Below, in pieces: positions 36,680 to 45,150 of a DNA stretch of 64,000 nucleotides (positions are counted from its first letter, which is position 1; every line of letters starts with the position of its first letter). Source of the stretch: Acidisoma sp. L85 (lineage in GTDB: Bacteria; Pseudomonadota; Alphaproteobacteria; Acetobacterales; Acetobacteraceae); the NCBI RefSeq assembly GCF_009765865.1, contig NZ_LMUQ01000052.1, forward strand, positions 218,864-282,863, read 5' to 3'. The position numbers and the translations under genes are program-made. The notes under the pieces are model-generated. The model saw only the letters and a list, made by a program, of their open reading frames with translations, searched no databases and had not been told where the DNA came from.

Positions 36680-37528
36680 ATGTTCAGGACGACCCCGCCT
36701 ATCGTAGTCAGGTTGCAGTCGCAGTTTGCGGAACTGTCGCCGGCGCTTGCCCGCGTGGCGAAGCACATCATCAACTATCCTTCGGAAACGACCACGCTTT
36801 CGATCGAGGCGCTGAGCCAAATCACAGAAAGCGGCGAAGCAAGCATCGTCCGTCTTGCCCATATTCTGGGATTCGTGAGCTTCCGATCCTTCAAGCTCGC
36901 TCTAGCCGCTCAGTGCGGCGCGCCAGCGCAGGACCTGCAAGGGGGCGAGGTGGCTGATGAGGTCGAACGGCTGCGCCGCGACATGAGCGACAATCTCGAA
37001 GGCGCGGCGAGGCTGCTGGACCGCAACATCCTTAGGAATGCCGCGAAGGCGCTCGTCCTGCGCCGTCATGCCAATATCTACGGCGGTGGGGTCTCGGCGA
37101 TGGTCGGCGACATCCTGGCCGCTAAGCTTTTGCGCGCTGGAATTTGGGCAACCTCTTACCGCGATAGCAATGTCGCGCTGGAGGTCATGGCGCCGGCGTC
37201 CCGCGATGCGGTCGCAATCGCGATTTCCGACAGTGGCAGCACGCTGGAAACTGTGCGGCTGCTGCGCGCCGCACGCGCCGCCGGCGCACTGACCGTGGCA
37301 ATCACCAGCCGGCCATCGAGCCCGATCGCAGGGCATGCCGACCTCGTCTTGCTGACGGCGCCGATGGCGCAGCCGCCCTCCGCGGGCTTCGTCACCTCCG
37401 TCGTCGCGCAATTCTTTGTCTTGCAAGCGCTCGTCGACAGCGTGGCGGCGACCTTGGCTGGCGCGAACCAATCGACGGCAAAGAGGCCAACCTCGGGCCT
37501 GGCCGTGAAACGCTCGCCACGTCGGTGA
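36680..37528 (+). CDS. RpiR-family (HTH-SIS) transcriptional regulator
   Basis: 282 residues from ATG 36680. N-terminal HTH_6 domain (ELSPALARVAKHIINYPSE, SIEALSQITESGEASIVRLA) then a SIS phosphosugar-binding domain (NIYGGGVSAMVGDILAAKLL; VAIAISDSGSTLETV, with the Ser-rich phosphosugar loop). ATG 36680 places the HTH at the usual distance from the start and has AAGG in front; a GTG at 36617 in the same frame is possible but would lie on the operator. It most likely responds to a sugar phosphate and controls the divergent CUT1 operon. Confidence 0.9.
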   Translation: MFRTTPPIVVRLQSQFAELSPALARVAKHIINYPSETTTLSIEALSQITESGEASIVRLAHILGFVSFRSFKLALAAQCGAPAQDLQGGEVADEVERLRRDMSDNLEGAARLLDRNILRNAAKALVLRRHANIYGGGVSAMVGDILAAKLLRAGIWATSYRDSNVALEVMAPASRDAVAIAISDSGSTLETVRLLRAARAAGALTVAITSRPSSPIAGHADLVLLTAPMAQPPSAGFVTSVVAQFFVLQALVDSVAATLAGANQSTAKRPTSGLAVKRSPRR

Positions 37529-37580
37529 GGTCGCGGCTCTCGCATGGGCAAGCGTCAACCCCAAAGCAGCTCACAAACCG

Positions 37581-37877
37581 TTACTCAGGCTCTCGAGATG
37601 CGATCCACTCATCCATGAAATCCTCTATCTTCTGGCGGACCTCATCCGCGGTCTCACCTAGAAATTCCGGAAAGCTCTCCAGAACAAGTTTCTTTTCCTG
37701 CTTGTCGAAGACATAGTTAGGTCTCCCGGCGAACTTTACGCGCCCCCACTCTCCGATGGGACGGAGTAACTTGTCGATGCGAGTTTGATATCTGAACCGC
37801 CGATCCCCTTCACCTTCAGCCAACCTTACCTCCGCGTTCCCAGGGCACTCGTCGATGCGGCCATCAAGCCATCGCAC
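37581..37877 (-). CDS. small hypothetical protein
   Basis: 98 residues, not recognised. The composition is that of a real soluble protein, with an acidic C-terminal half predicted helical (LGETADEVRQKIEDFMDEW) and a basic, aromatic middle (EWGRVKFAGRPNYVFDKQEKK). No signal or membrane segment. It converges with the RpiR gene, 52 bases from its stop. The opposite strand shows nothing better. It could be a fragment of a longer protein, and the start at 37877 is uncertain. Confidence 0.45.
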   Translation of the reverse strand: MRWLDGRIDECPGNAEVRLAEGEGDRRFRYQTRIDKLLRPIGEWGRVKFAGRPNYVFDKQEKKLVLESFPEFLGETADEVRQKIEDFMDEWIASREPE

Positions 37878-38037
37878 GCCGGGCGTGTATCATGGCTATA
37901 TTGGGTGAAGCTGATGCAAAGCCCGCCGGGCCGCGCTGACCCCCCAACCTCCGCCGGCACGTCGGGCATTGCTCTCGCTGTAGCCGGAGATGCGGATTTA
38001 GCCTCGAATGCATAGCTAGGCCCCTGTAAGCGGCAAC

Positions 38038-38061
38038 CCCAGGTCGCCGGTCCGACCTGGG
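38038..38061 (-). terminator. hairpin just past the DUF385 gene
   Basis: CCCAGGTCG (38038-38046) and CGACCTGGG (38053-38061) form a perfect 9-pair stem with a 6-base loop, beginning seven bases after the stop of the minus-strand gene at 38068. No T run follows, so it may act as a terminator-like or mRNA-stabilising stem. Confidence 0.45.
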
Positions 38062-38067
38062 ACCGGA

Positions 38068-38529
38068 TCAGACGATGGGGTCGAGCAGGACGACGGGGAT
38101 TTCCCGCTCGGTTTTCTTCGCGTAGTCGGCATAGGGCGGCCAGAAGTTGAGGGCCTTTTGCCATAACGGTTCACGTGCCGCGCCGGTGATCGTCCGCGCC
38201 TTGGCTTTGAAGTCTTTGGTGCCGACCCGAACTTCGACCTCGGGATTGGCGACCAAGTTCTTGTACCAGCCCGGATGCTCGGGCGCGCCACCTTTGGAGG
38301 CGACAATAATGATGCTGTTGCCGTCCTCGCCGTAAAAGAGCGGGAAGATGAACTTCTCGCCGGACTTGCGGCCAACAGTGGTGAGGAGCAGCGAGGGGAC
38401 TGTCATTTCTGGGTAGCCGGGTGGAGTGACGGTATACATGTGGCCGTCTTTGCCGCCGCTGGAGATGTAGCGGTTGGCGTGGTCGATCATCCATTGCGGG
38501 AGATTGGGGGCGAGCTTCGCTTCAGCCAT
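38068..38529 (-). CDS. nitroreductase/quinone reductase family protein (DUF385, F420-type fold)
   Basis: 153 residues from ATG 38529 with AAGGAAA eight bases upstream. The split-barrel pattern of the deazaflavin-dependent nitroreductase family is visible: LLLTTVGRKSGEKFIFPLFYG, IIVASKGGAPEHPGWYKNLVANPEVEVRVG, then WQKALNFWPPYADYAKKTEREIPVVLL. Members reduce F420- or flavin-linked substrates; in proteobacteria the cofactor is uncertain. Stands alone on the minus strand. Confidence 0.85.
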   Translation of the reverse strand: MAEAKLAPNLPQWMIDHANRYISSGGKDGHMYTVTPPGYPEMTVPSLLLTTVGRKSGEKFIFPLFYGEDGNSIIIVASKGGAPEHPGWYKNLVANPEVEVRVGTKDFKAKARTITGAAREPLWQKALNFWPPYADYAKKTEREIPVVLLDPIV

Positions 38530-38934
38530 AGGGCGCTTTCCTTCTATAACCAATCGAGCCTAGCACAGCCACGCGGGATGCCCAGTGGCCGGCCATCAAC
38601 TGTTCAGAAGGAGCGGGAGCGCAGGCGCGAACCAGGGCCTGCCGGCCTTCATATGTCGGTCGGCTTTTCGAATGTCGATGCGGGTCGATCTCCGGCCGAA
38701 TATCTCGTCGGAAAGACTATCGCCGATCCGCTTTCGAAGACATTGACTTCAAGATCGATCAGCGTGCTCGCCAACGCCATACGGGATTGCGCTGGGGCTG
38801 GGAGAAATGGCTTCCAGGAAAACACAGTTCGGTAGACATCCGCAGGATGCCAACTTTGTCAATGCGGATGACGCAACCCCGTAGAGCTTCATCGCCGCGG
38901 CCCCAGGTTAGGCCGCATTGGCCAGCAATCATGC
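38530..38934 (+). other. intergenic region, about 400 bases
   Basis: No gene recognised. One plus-strand frame is open across much of it, mainly as the antisense of the DUF385 gene, and ends at 38835; its last 60 codons have no family-like motif. It may hold degraded sequence. Confidence 0.4.
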
Positions 38935-39255
38935 TCAAGCCGGTGAGACCAGTCTGAGGCCGACGACACCTGCCAATATGAGAATAATGCAGAGCACCCG
39001 CATCGGCGCGGCGGAGTCACCCAGGAGTATCATCCCCAGAAGGGCGGTGCCCGCCGCGCCTATACCGGTCCAAACCGCGTAGCCGGTCCCAACTGGCAAC
39101 GAGCGGAGCGAGAGCGACAGAAGAAACACGCTCGACAAGCCTGTGGCGACCGTCACCAGTGCAGGTATAAGCCGCGTGAAACCTTCGGACGATTTCATAC
39201 CAATGGCGAATGCGATTTCAAGGATTCCGGCGACGCAAAGGAGTACCCAAGCCAT
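38935..39255 (-). CDS. sugE: SMR-family guanidinium exporter (SugE/Gdx type)
   Basis: 106 residues from ATG 39255, four transmembrane helices. It follows E. coli SugE closely rather than EmrE: start MAWVLLCVAGILEIAFAIGMK with the essential Glu of helix 1 (E13), then SEGFTRLIP, LRSLPVGTGYAVWTGIGAAG and LLGDSAAPMR. Gdx proteins exchange guanidinium for protons as antiparallel dimers. The single-gene arrangement fits, since Gdx dimers are homomeric. An inverted repeat lies in the leader (39326-39360). The gene is on the minus strand, with the AhpD-like gene upstream. Confidence 0.93.
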   Translation of the reverse strand: MAWVLLCVAGILEIAFAIGMKSSEGFTRLIPALVTVATGLSSVFLLSLSLRSLPVGTGYAVWTGIGAAGTALLGMILLGDSAAPMRVLCIILILAGVVGLRLVSPA

Positions 39256-39325
39256 GAGTGCGGATCCGTCTTTCTGGCGCACCAAACGCTGCGGCCGGAT
39301 GAAGTTCAAACGAGAGCCAAGATCA

Positions 39326-39360
39326 GGCAGTGGAACCGCATCTAGTTCGTTTCCACTGCC
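39326..39360 (-). promoter_or_regulatory. 10-bp hairpin in the sugE leader
   Basis: GGCAGTGGAA (39326-39335) and TTCCACTGCC (39351-39360) are perfect inverted arms with a 15-base loop, about 70-105 bases upstream of the sugE start. No T run follows in the sense of transcription. It may be an RNA leader element or an operator; I did not find the double ACGR-loop hairpins of the guanidine-II riboswitch. Confidence 0.45.
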
Positions 39361-39447
39361 ATAGGCGGGCCGCAAAGCATCAGACTCAGCTGGCTTGAAG
39401 GACGAACGGGCGCTAGCGATCGCAGATCACTATGGCGAGGTGTCCGC

Positions 39448-39915
39448 TTATTGACTCTCTCCTGTCTTCGCGGCAGCGGCTGGGATCGAGCGGAATGAGA
39501 CTCCCAGCCGATTGAAGGCATTCATCAGGCCAATCGCATATGTAAGATCAGCAAGATCTTTATCGCTGAATTCGGCGGCAGCGGCTTCGTAATCAGCGTC
39601 AGGAACGCCGGTCTCAGCTACGCGGGTCACGGTTTCCGCCCAGGCAAGGGCGATGCGTTCGCGGGAACCAAATACCTCGCCGGTCTCGCGCCACACCGGC
39701 ACCAGCACGAGCTTCTCGATCGTAATGCCGGACGCGAGCAGGTCGCGCGAATGCATATCGATGCAATATGCGCAGCCGTTTATTTGGGAGACGCGCAAAT
39801 ACACGAGGTCGACAAGTTGTTTTGGAAGGCTGCTTTTTTGAAGGGTGACATAAACCCCACCGAAAGCCTTGTAGCCGTCGGGCGAGGCCTTGGTGTAGTC
39901 GACACGATTGGTCAT
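39448..39915 (-). CDS. carboxymuconolactone decarboxylase/AhpD-like peroxidase family protein
   Basis: 155 residues. The core has the AhpD-type active site C-x-x-C-x-x-x-H (NGCAYCIDMHSRDLL) after LVYLRVSQI. Family members with this motif are alkylhydroperoxidase-type antioxidant proteins; the full decarboxylase lacks the cysteine pair. It stands between the MocR gene and sugE, with its own short leader. Likely role: peroxide or thiol redox handling. Confidence 0.88.
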   Translation of the reverse strand: MTNRVDYTKASPDGYKAFGGVYVTLQKSSLPKQLVDLVYLRVSQINGCAYCIDMHSRDLLASGITIEKLVLVPVWRETGEVFGSRERIALAWAETVTRVAETGVPDADYEAAAAEFSDKDLADLTYAIGLMNAFNRLGVSFRSIPAAAAKTGESQ

Positions 39916-40062
39916 GGCGAGTCCTTATCTCTGATATTCAAGAACCCCTAAATGTCGCGTCTTGGTATATCTTAGAAGAGCCATGACCCATCATACGCAC
40001 TGGGCCATGATTCCCTCATCTTGCGAGGCAGTATGCATCCCCTTATGCAGCTGTTGCGACCG

Positions 40063-41484
40063 TCATATCAGATCACGGATTCTCTTTCCGAGAGTCTCCG
40101 CGGTCCTCTGAGAGTCAATATTCGTGAAGTTGAGGAGCAAGGCTGAAGCTTCATTGCTGCCCACTTTCCAATCCGTCAATGCTTCCCCGTACAGGCCTTC
40201 ACCTCGCATCCGCGCGACAAGCTGACGATCTGATTGTTGACCTTGCAGGCGCAAGATCAGGTGCATTCCTCCCGGCTGTGAATCAATTCTCATGTGTTTC
40301 CCGAGCACGCTTTCTAACCCTGTCGCGGTTGCATTCCGACGCTCGGCGTAGAGCTTTCGCATCCGCTGGATGTGACGGGCGAAATGACCCTCTGTTATGA
40401 AGGCTGAGACGATCCTTTGCGTCAACTCTGGACTGCCTTCGGAAAAAAGCTGACCAATCTGCTCAAACCGCTCGACCTGCGCTTCCGGCACGACAAAATA
40501 GGCAAGCCGAATGCTCGGCAAGATCACCTTGCTGAAGGTGCCGGCATAGACTACGCGTCCATCACGATCCAAGCTCTTTAGCGCGGGGAGAGGTCGGCTG
40601 ATATATCTGTACTCGCCGTCATAATCGTCCTCAATGATCCACGCGCTATTTTGCGTAGCCCAGTCCAAGAGCGCCAAGCGCCGGGGCAGGGATAGCGATA
40701 CGCAGAGCGGGCTTTGGTGCGCCGGAGTAACCACCGCTGCGCGTGCCCGGGGCGCTAGTTTCATTCCATCAGAGACGACCATGCCGTCCTGATCTACGGC
40801 AACGGGGACCGGTGCGATTTGCATGTTTCCGAGCAATTCTCGCGTTGGCGGGTATCCGGGGTTTTCCAGCCAAACGCGATCGCCCGACTTCAACAATGCA
40901 CGAGCAATCAGTTCGATTGAGTGGCGGTATCCTGACGTCACAAAGACCTGACACGCCGAGCAGTTAATACCGCGCGACACTTGAAGATATACGGCGATCT
41001 GGGCTCTCAATGCCGGCAAGCCGTCAACGGCGGGATGAACCATGTCAGATGGTTGCATAGAACGCACACAGCGTGCGCCCAGACGTGCCCAAATCTTTCG
41101 AGGAAAAGCATCCAAAGCGGGCAAACCCATTTGGAACGGCAAAATTGAGTCTGGACGAAAGCTGGGTGAAGCAAGGCGGCTATCCGGCCGGGGAACCGAA
41201 ACTGAAACAGGCGTTCGCGGCTTGAGGCCTGGAGTCACGATCGTTCCTGCCTGACCCCGGGCCTGAATATACCCTTCAGCGGCGAGCAAAGAATAGGCTG
41301 CCTCTATAGTGCCTCTTGCCAAGCCCATTTCTTTGGCTAGCGCTCTTGCCGAAGGTATTCGGTCGTGTGGCCTCAATACCCCACTGGTAATAGCGTCACG
41401 AAACCGATCGTAGATCTGCCGATAAAAAGCTCCATCCACTGTCGGTCCCAATGGCGAGATCTTGCTGGTCTTTCGCAGAGCCAT
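40063..41484 (-). CDS. MocR-family (GntR HTH plus aminotransferase) regulator
   Basis: 473 residues from ATG 41484 (TTG 41490 is the alternative). N-terminal GntR winged helix (FYRQIYDRFRDAITSGVLRP, RIPSARALAKEMGLARGTIE), then a fold-type I aminotransferase domain with EDDYDGEYRY and the PLP-lysine region VVYAGTFSKVILPSIRLAY. Such proteins (PdxR, GabR, TauR) use PLP as effector. Divergent to the flavoprotein gene at 41683, which it may control. No pyridoxal-biosynthesis or GABA genes are beside it. Confidence 0.92.
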   Translation of the reverse strand: MALRKTSKISPLGPTVDGAFYRQIYDRFRDAITSGVLRPHDRIPSARALAKEMGLARGTIEAAYSLLAAEGYIQARGQAGTIVTPGLKPRTPVSVSVPRPDSRLASPSFRPDSILPFQMGLPALDAFPRKIWARLGARCVRSMQPSDMVHPAVDGLPALRAQIAVYLQVSRGINCSACQVFVTSGYRHSIELIARALLKSGDRVWLENPGYPPTRELLGNMQIAPVPVAVDQDGMVVSDGMKLAPRARAAVVTPAHQSPLCVSLSLPRRLALLDWATQNSAWIIEDDYDGEYRYISRPLPALKSLDRDGRVVYAGTFSKVILPSIRLAYFVVPEAQVERFEQIGQLFSEGSPELTQRIVSAFITEGHFARHIQRMRKLYAERRNATATGLESVLGKHMRIDSQPGGMHLILRLQGQQSDRQLVARMRGEGLYGEALTDWKVGSNEASALLLNFTNIDSQRTAETLGKRIRDLI

Positions 41485-41682
41485 GGACAAGTTGCCTTTA
41501 TAGAGATGCTGGTGAAGACTATACCATCGGCTTGCCGGGTGGCAGAAGTCGGGGTCCCAGGCTCTCGCTCGCGCTGATTATGGACCATCTGAAAGTCCAG
41601 TTCATGGCCCTTGGATGCAGGTCATTGGATTTTTATTTGGAAGGCATGAGTGACGAAAGTTGAACACGACTGGAAGTAGGTG

Positions 41683-42411
41683 ATGCAGATCCTGCATATT
41701 AGCTGCAGCCCTCGGGGGCAGGCTTCCGAGAGCTACAGGCTCTCTCGAAGAATTGTTGCATTCCTGCTGGTAAGCGAGCCAACCGCGAAAATCGTAAATC
41801 GGGGAATTGGCGACGGCGGCATATCGCATATTGATGGGGACTACGCGGCGGCGCTCAGCACAACACGAGAGCCGTCCACGACGGTATCTCAGACGGCCTC
41901 CTTCTCTGACTCCGAGGAGCTGATTCGGGAGCTAGAAAGTTCAGATTTTGTGGTCATTGGAACCCCCATGCATAACTTTACCGTGCCCTCTACGCTGAAG
42001 GCGTGGATAGATCATATCGTGCGGGTCCGTCGAACGTTCGACTCGACGAAGGAAGGAAAGCAGGGCAAGTTGTCTGATCGCCCAATCTTTGTCGCGGTGT
42101 CCTCGGGCGCAAAATATTCCGGAGAGCGCGCGCGTCAACCAGATTTTCTCACGCCGTATCTGAAAGCCATCCTAGGGACAATCGGACTGCATGATCTGAC
42201 GTTTTTTTCCGTAGAAGGAACCTCCTCGGGTCCCGGTGCTGTAGTTGAGGCCAGGGCTAGTGCTGATCGCGCGCTGCAAAAGTTCTTTCACCATTTTCCC
42301 GGCGGAAGTCTGAACGAAAACGGTGTCGGTTCGCTGCAACTCACTACAGTGGCGGCCCCCGCGGAGCTGACGGTTTCGGCCACCAGTGCCGCGACAGTGG
42401 CGGGATCCTAG
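41683..42411 (+). CDS. FMN-dependent NADH-azoreductase/NAD(P)H quinone oxidoreductase family (AzoR-like)
   Basis: 242 residues from ATG 41683, preceded by GGAAGTAGG (GTG 41680 also possible). Flavodoxin-like fold: start LHISCSPRGQASESYRLS, the FMN-phosphate loop of AcpD/AzoR, then FVVIGTPMHNFTVPSTLKAWIDHIVR, the flavin-ring-binding motif. The C-terminal about 40 residues are a low-complexity tail rich in Ala, Thr and Val (TVAAPAELTVSATSAATVAGS) that AzoR does not need. Reduces quinones or azo compounds by family. Divergent from MocR. Confidence 0.88.
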   Translation: MQILHISCSPRGQASESYRLSRRIVAFLLVSEPTAKIVNRGIGDGGISHIDGDYAAALSTTREPSTTVSQTASFSDSEELIRELESSDFVVIGTPMHNFTVPSTLKAWIDHIVRVRRTFDSTKEGKQGKLSDRPIFVAVSSGAKYSGERARQPDFLTPYLKAILGTIGLHDLTFFSVEGTSSGPGAVVEARASADRALQKFFHHFPGGSLNENGVGSLQLTTVAAPAELTVSATSAATVAGS

Positions 42412-42461
42412 ACTGTGGTTTCCGCGTCCAGATTAAACCGAGAGCAAAGGGAGCGAACGGA

Positions 42462-43118
42462 ATGCGAATTTTCCTGGCTGGTGCCACCGGCGTCATTGGC
42501 GTTCGCTTGGTGCCGCTCATGTTGGCTGAAGGACATGTCGTCGCGGCAATGACTAGGACGCCAGAGAAAATTAACGGACTTCGCGCTGCTGGAGTCACTC
42601 CGGTACTATGCGATCTCTTCGACCAGAAGTCGCTTATCGTGGCCGTAGGGGAATTTCGACCCGATGTCATAGTCCACCAGGTGACTGATCTACCAGACGA
42701 GATCGGGAAGCTTGCCGCGTTCCTCGCCTCGACCGATCGCACCCGAAGTGAGGGGACGCGGAACCTTCTGGCCGCGGCGCGAGCGACAAAGGCTTCAGGT
42801 TTCGTCGCGCAGAGTATCGCTTGGGGTGATGGACCCATTGTCGAAGCCCATGAGAATGCGGTGACCTCGGCAGGCGGCACCGTGTTGCGCTATGGCCAGT
42901 TCTACGGGCCTGGCACCTACTACGAGAAGGATCCGCCACCCGCCCCTCGGATCCATATCGATGCCGCTGCGCGGCGCACTGTGCAGTTCCTCGCGGGACC
43001 GAGCGGAGTTTTTGCTATTACCGATGACGCCTCCGTCTCATGGCTGGTTAGGTCTGCTCTACTCAGGCCGGACGTGCCTTGGTCTGTGCACAGAGATGTC
43101 CCTTCAGCGCGCGAGTAA
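42462..43118 (+). CDS. NAD(P)-dependent epimerase/dehydratase-like protein
   Basis: 218 residues, atypical short SDR. Rossmann motif FLAGATGVIGVRLVPLMLAEGH, a helix and strand with VTDLP, then FVAQSIAWGDG and LRYGQFYGPGTYY in place of the classical YxxxK (no catalytic tyrosine-lysine pair is evident). Starts 51 bases after the flavoprotein and has AAAGGGAG-like bases ahead of ATG 42462, so the two are likely co-transcribed. Redox sensor or weak reductase of the NmrA kind is possible; the substrate is unknown. Confidence 0.85.
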   Translation: MRIFLAGATGVIGVRLVPLMLAEGHVVAAMTRTPEKINGLRAAGVTPVLCDLFDQKSLIVAVGEFRPDVIVHQVTDLPDEIGKLAAFLASTDRTRSEGTRNLLAAARATKASGFVAQSIAWGDGPIVEAHENAVTSAGGTVLRYGQFYGPGTYYEKDPPPAPRIHIDAAARRTVQFLAGPSGVFAITDDASVSWLVRSALLRPDVPWSVHRDVPSARE

Positions 43119-43174
43119 CAAAATAAAGCTCGATCGCTGTCTCCCCCGTCGCTCTTCGATCGCACCACTGGCTT

Positions 43175-44050
43175 CTATAAACCGCGGTCGGGACCATCCA
43201 TCTCGTCCGGCACGAGCTTCTCCAACTGGAGCCACATCGGATTTCTCAGGGGGAGACGCGCGCACATTTCATAATCCGAGGCTTTTTCGCGAATGACCGT
43301 CTTGGAGACCGTCATTCCAGGCATGCATTGCCGGACGCGTTCAGGAGGGTTTGCCGCCATCTTGCAAACGCGGTCACAACGTGGCGAAGAGAAGGTAATC
43401 CGCGCGATCTCGATGAGACCGGCATTGGCGAGGCCACGGTCGCGGCGCAAAGCCGCGAATATTGCAACAATTTCGGCCTGGGTTGTCACATCCAGCGCGG
43501 TCGTCGGCTCGTCGGCGATGATCAGGCTTGGGTCACCGGCAAGCGCGCCCGCGATGACCACCCGTTGGAGCATTCCGCCCGAGATCTGCCCTGGATATTG
43601 CGCGAGACGTCTGTCCGCATCGCGTATTCCGACCTGACGCAGTAACCCAATCGCCTTTGCGCGCGCTTGGACTCGCGTCAGCCCGGCATGCACGCGCATA
43701 CCTTCCGTCACGTGATCCTCGATAGTCCAGAGTGGGTCGACGGCCAAACGGGCGTCTTGAAAGATCACGCCGAGGGATCGCGCTCGCACCTTGCGAAGCT
43801 CAGCCATAGACAACCGTGAAATGTCTCGACCCTCCAGGAGAACCTCGCCCGTGACAGAGATAGCGCTTGGGATCGATGACATGATGGTGCGCGCTGTCAT
43901 TGACTTGCCGCCGCCGGACTCCCCGACAAGCCCGACGATCTCCCCTCGGTCGATTGTCAAAGATACGTCGACAAGGATCGGGACGAATGTGCTCGCGCCC
44001 GTCACCGCTGCTGATATGGCTCGGAGCTCAAGGAGGGGTTGGTAGCTCAT
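43175..44050 (-). pseudogene. dipeptide/oligopeptide ABC ATPase (DppD/OppD type) with foreign C-terminus
   Basis: 291 residues in one frame. Up to about residue 205 it is a normal peptide-transporter ATPase: Walker A GESGGGKS, signature ISGGMLQRVVIAGAL, Walker B LIIADEPTTALD. After LRRDRGLA (near 43440) the expected H-loop (FITHD) is absent, and about 85 unrelated residues follow (including CDRVCKMAANPPERV, YEMCARLPLRNPMWLQLEKL) that I do not recognise. No OppF-like gene or binding protein is present. The loss of the switch histidine should abolish hydrolysis. It is a rearranged remnant, possibly a fused tail of another gene. Confidence 0.7.
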
Positions 44051-44058
44051 TGGTGTGC

Positions 44059-44649
44059 TTAACTGAGTTCCGACAACCAGTCGCCGACCAGATTGAAGGC
44101 GACCACGGCGAGCACGATCGCGATGGCGGGAAACACGACCCCTGTGGTGGAAATATACACCTGCTGGTCGGCATACCAGAGCATCGAGCTCCAGTCCGGC
44201 GTTGGCGGCTGCACGCCAAAACCGAGAAATGAAAGGCCTGCGAGATCGAGCAATGCATAGCCATAGTAAAGTGCCGTCTGCCCGATGATCAAAGTGCTGA
44301 GATTTGGCACGATGTGCAAAGCGCAGATGCGGGTCGCGCCGAAGCCCTGGACCCGCATGGCATCGACATAGGCTTTCTGTTTTTCCACCAGAGTCGCCGC
44401 GCGTACCACCCTTGCCATCAGCGGCACATAGATCACTGTTACCGCCATAACAATTGTGGTGAAGCCGGGACCGAAGGTCGCGACGATCACCGCTGCGAGA
44501 AGCAAAGCGGGAAAGGCGAAAAGGACGTCGAAACTTCGAGAGAGAATGGCGTCAAGCCAGCCACCGATGAAAGCGGCGCCGATGCCGAGCGGCACCCCGA
44601 TCAACGCTGAAAGCAGAGCGACGACGAGCGGCGAGTGGATATGTTCCAC
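44059..44649 (-). pseudogene. peptide ABC transporter permease (DppC type), 5'-truncated
   Basis: 196 residues of a DppC-like permease, against about 290 in the family. The N-terminal cytoplasmic tail and first helix are missing. Remaining parts include HSPLVVALLSALIGVPLG, the loop VEKQKAYVDAMRVQGFGATRI with the EAA contact, and SSMLWYADQQVYIS near the end. Its 5' end lies at about 44649, where the opposite strand becomes aminotransferase sequence, so a recombination junction cut it. The ATPase remnant follows 8 bases after its stop. Confidence 0.8.
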
Positions 44650-45122
44650 TTGGCGGCGTCATAATCCGCAAGGCGATCTGGGACGCGTTCCATGACGTTC
44701 CAGATGACAAGCCGCTGATGCACGGCTTTACCTATTCCGGCCACCCGGTAGCCTGCGCCGTCGCTCTCGCCAATCTCGATATCCTTGAGCGTGAACGCCT
44801 CGTGCCCCAGGTCGAGGAACGCGGCCGATATCTGGCCAAGCGACTCGATGAGCTTCGCGATCTTCCCTACGTGGGCGAAGTTCGGTCCCTCGGCCTCATG
44901 GCGGGGGTCGAAATTGTCGCCGACAAGGTGACGAAGGCCCGCTTTCCATCAACAGGCCTGGCGCGCACGCCTGCCGTCGCGAGGAATGCGCGAGGATATG
45001 GGCTCGTCACTCGGCCGCTGCTCGACGACATCTTGCTTCTGGCTCCCCCTTTCGTCATCACGGAGGAAGAGATCGACCGTGCGGTCTTTGCGTTGCGCGA
45101 GTCCATCTTGAAGATCGAGTAA
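44649..45122 (+). pseudogene. class III (omega-amino acid) aminotransferase, C-terminal fragment
   Basis: 158 codons that begin in mid-protein at PLGGVIIRKAIWDAF and run to TAA 45120-45122. Motifs of the C-terminal domain are present (HGFTYSGHPVACAVALANL, AGVEIVADK, LLAPPFVIT). The N-terminal two thirds, with the PLP-binding lysine, is missing; the truncation lies at the same point as that of the permease fragment on the other strand. Only a small part of the domain could be translated. Confidence 0.82.
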
Positions 45123-45150
45123 GGAGCCGGCGACTGAAAGCGATGTTTTA

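Noticed and set aside
38275-38835. Plus-strand 186-codon frame across the DUF385 gene
   Set aside because: It is mostly antisense to a good gene and its remaining 60 codons show no family-like pattern.
39256-39447. Guanidine riboswitch in the sugE leader
   Set aside because: The expected paired ACGR-loop hairpins could not be recognised by eye; only a generic hairpin is supported.
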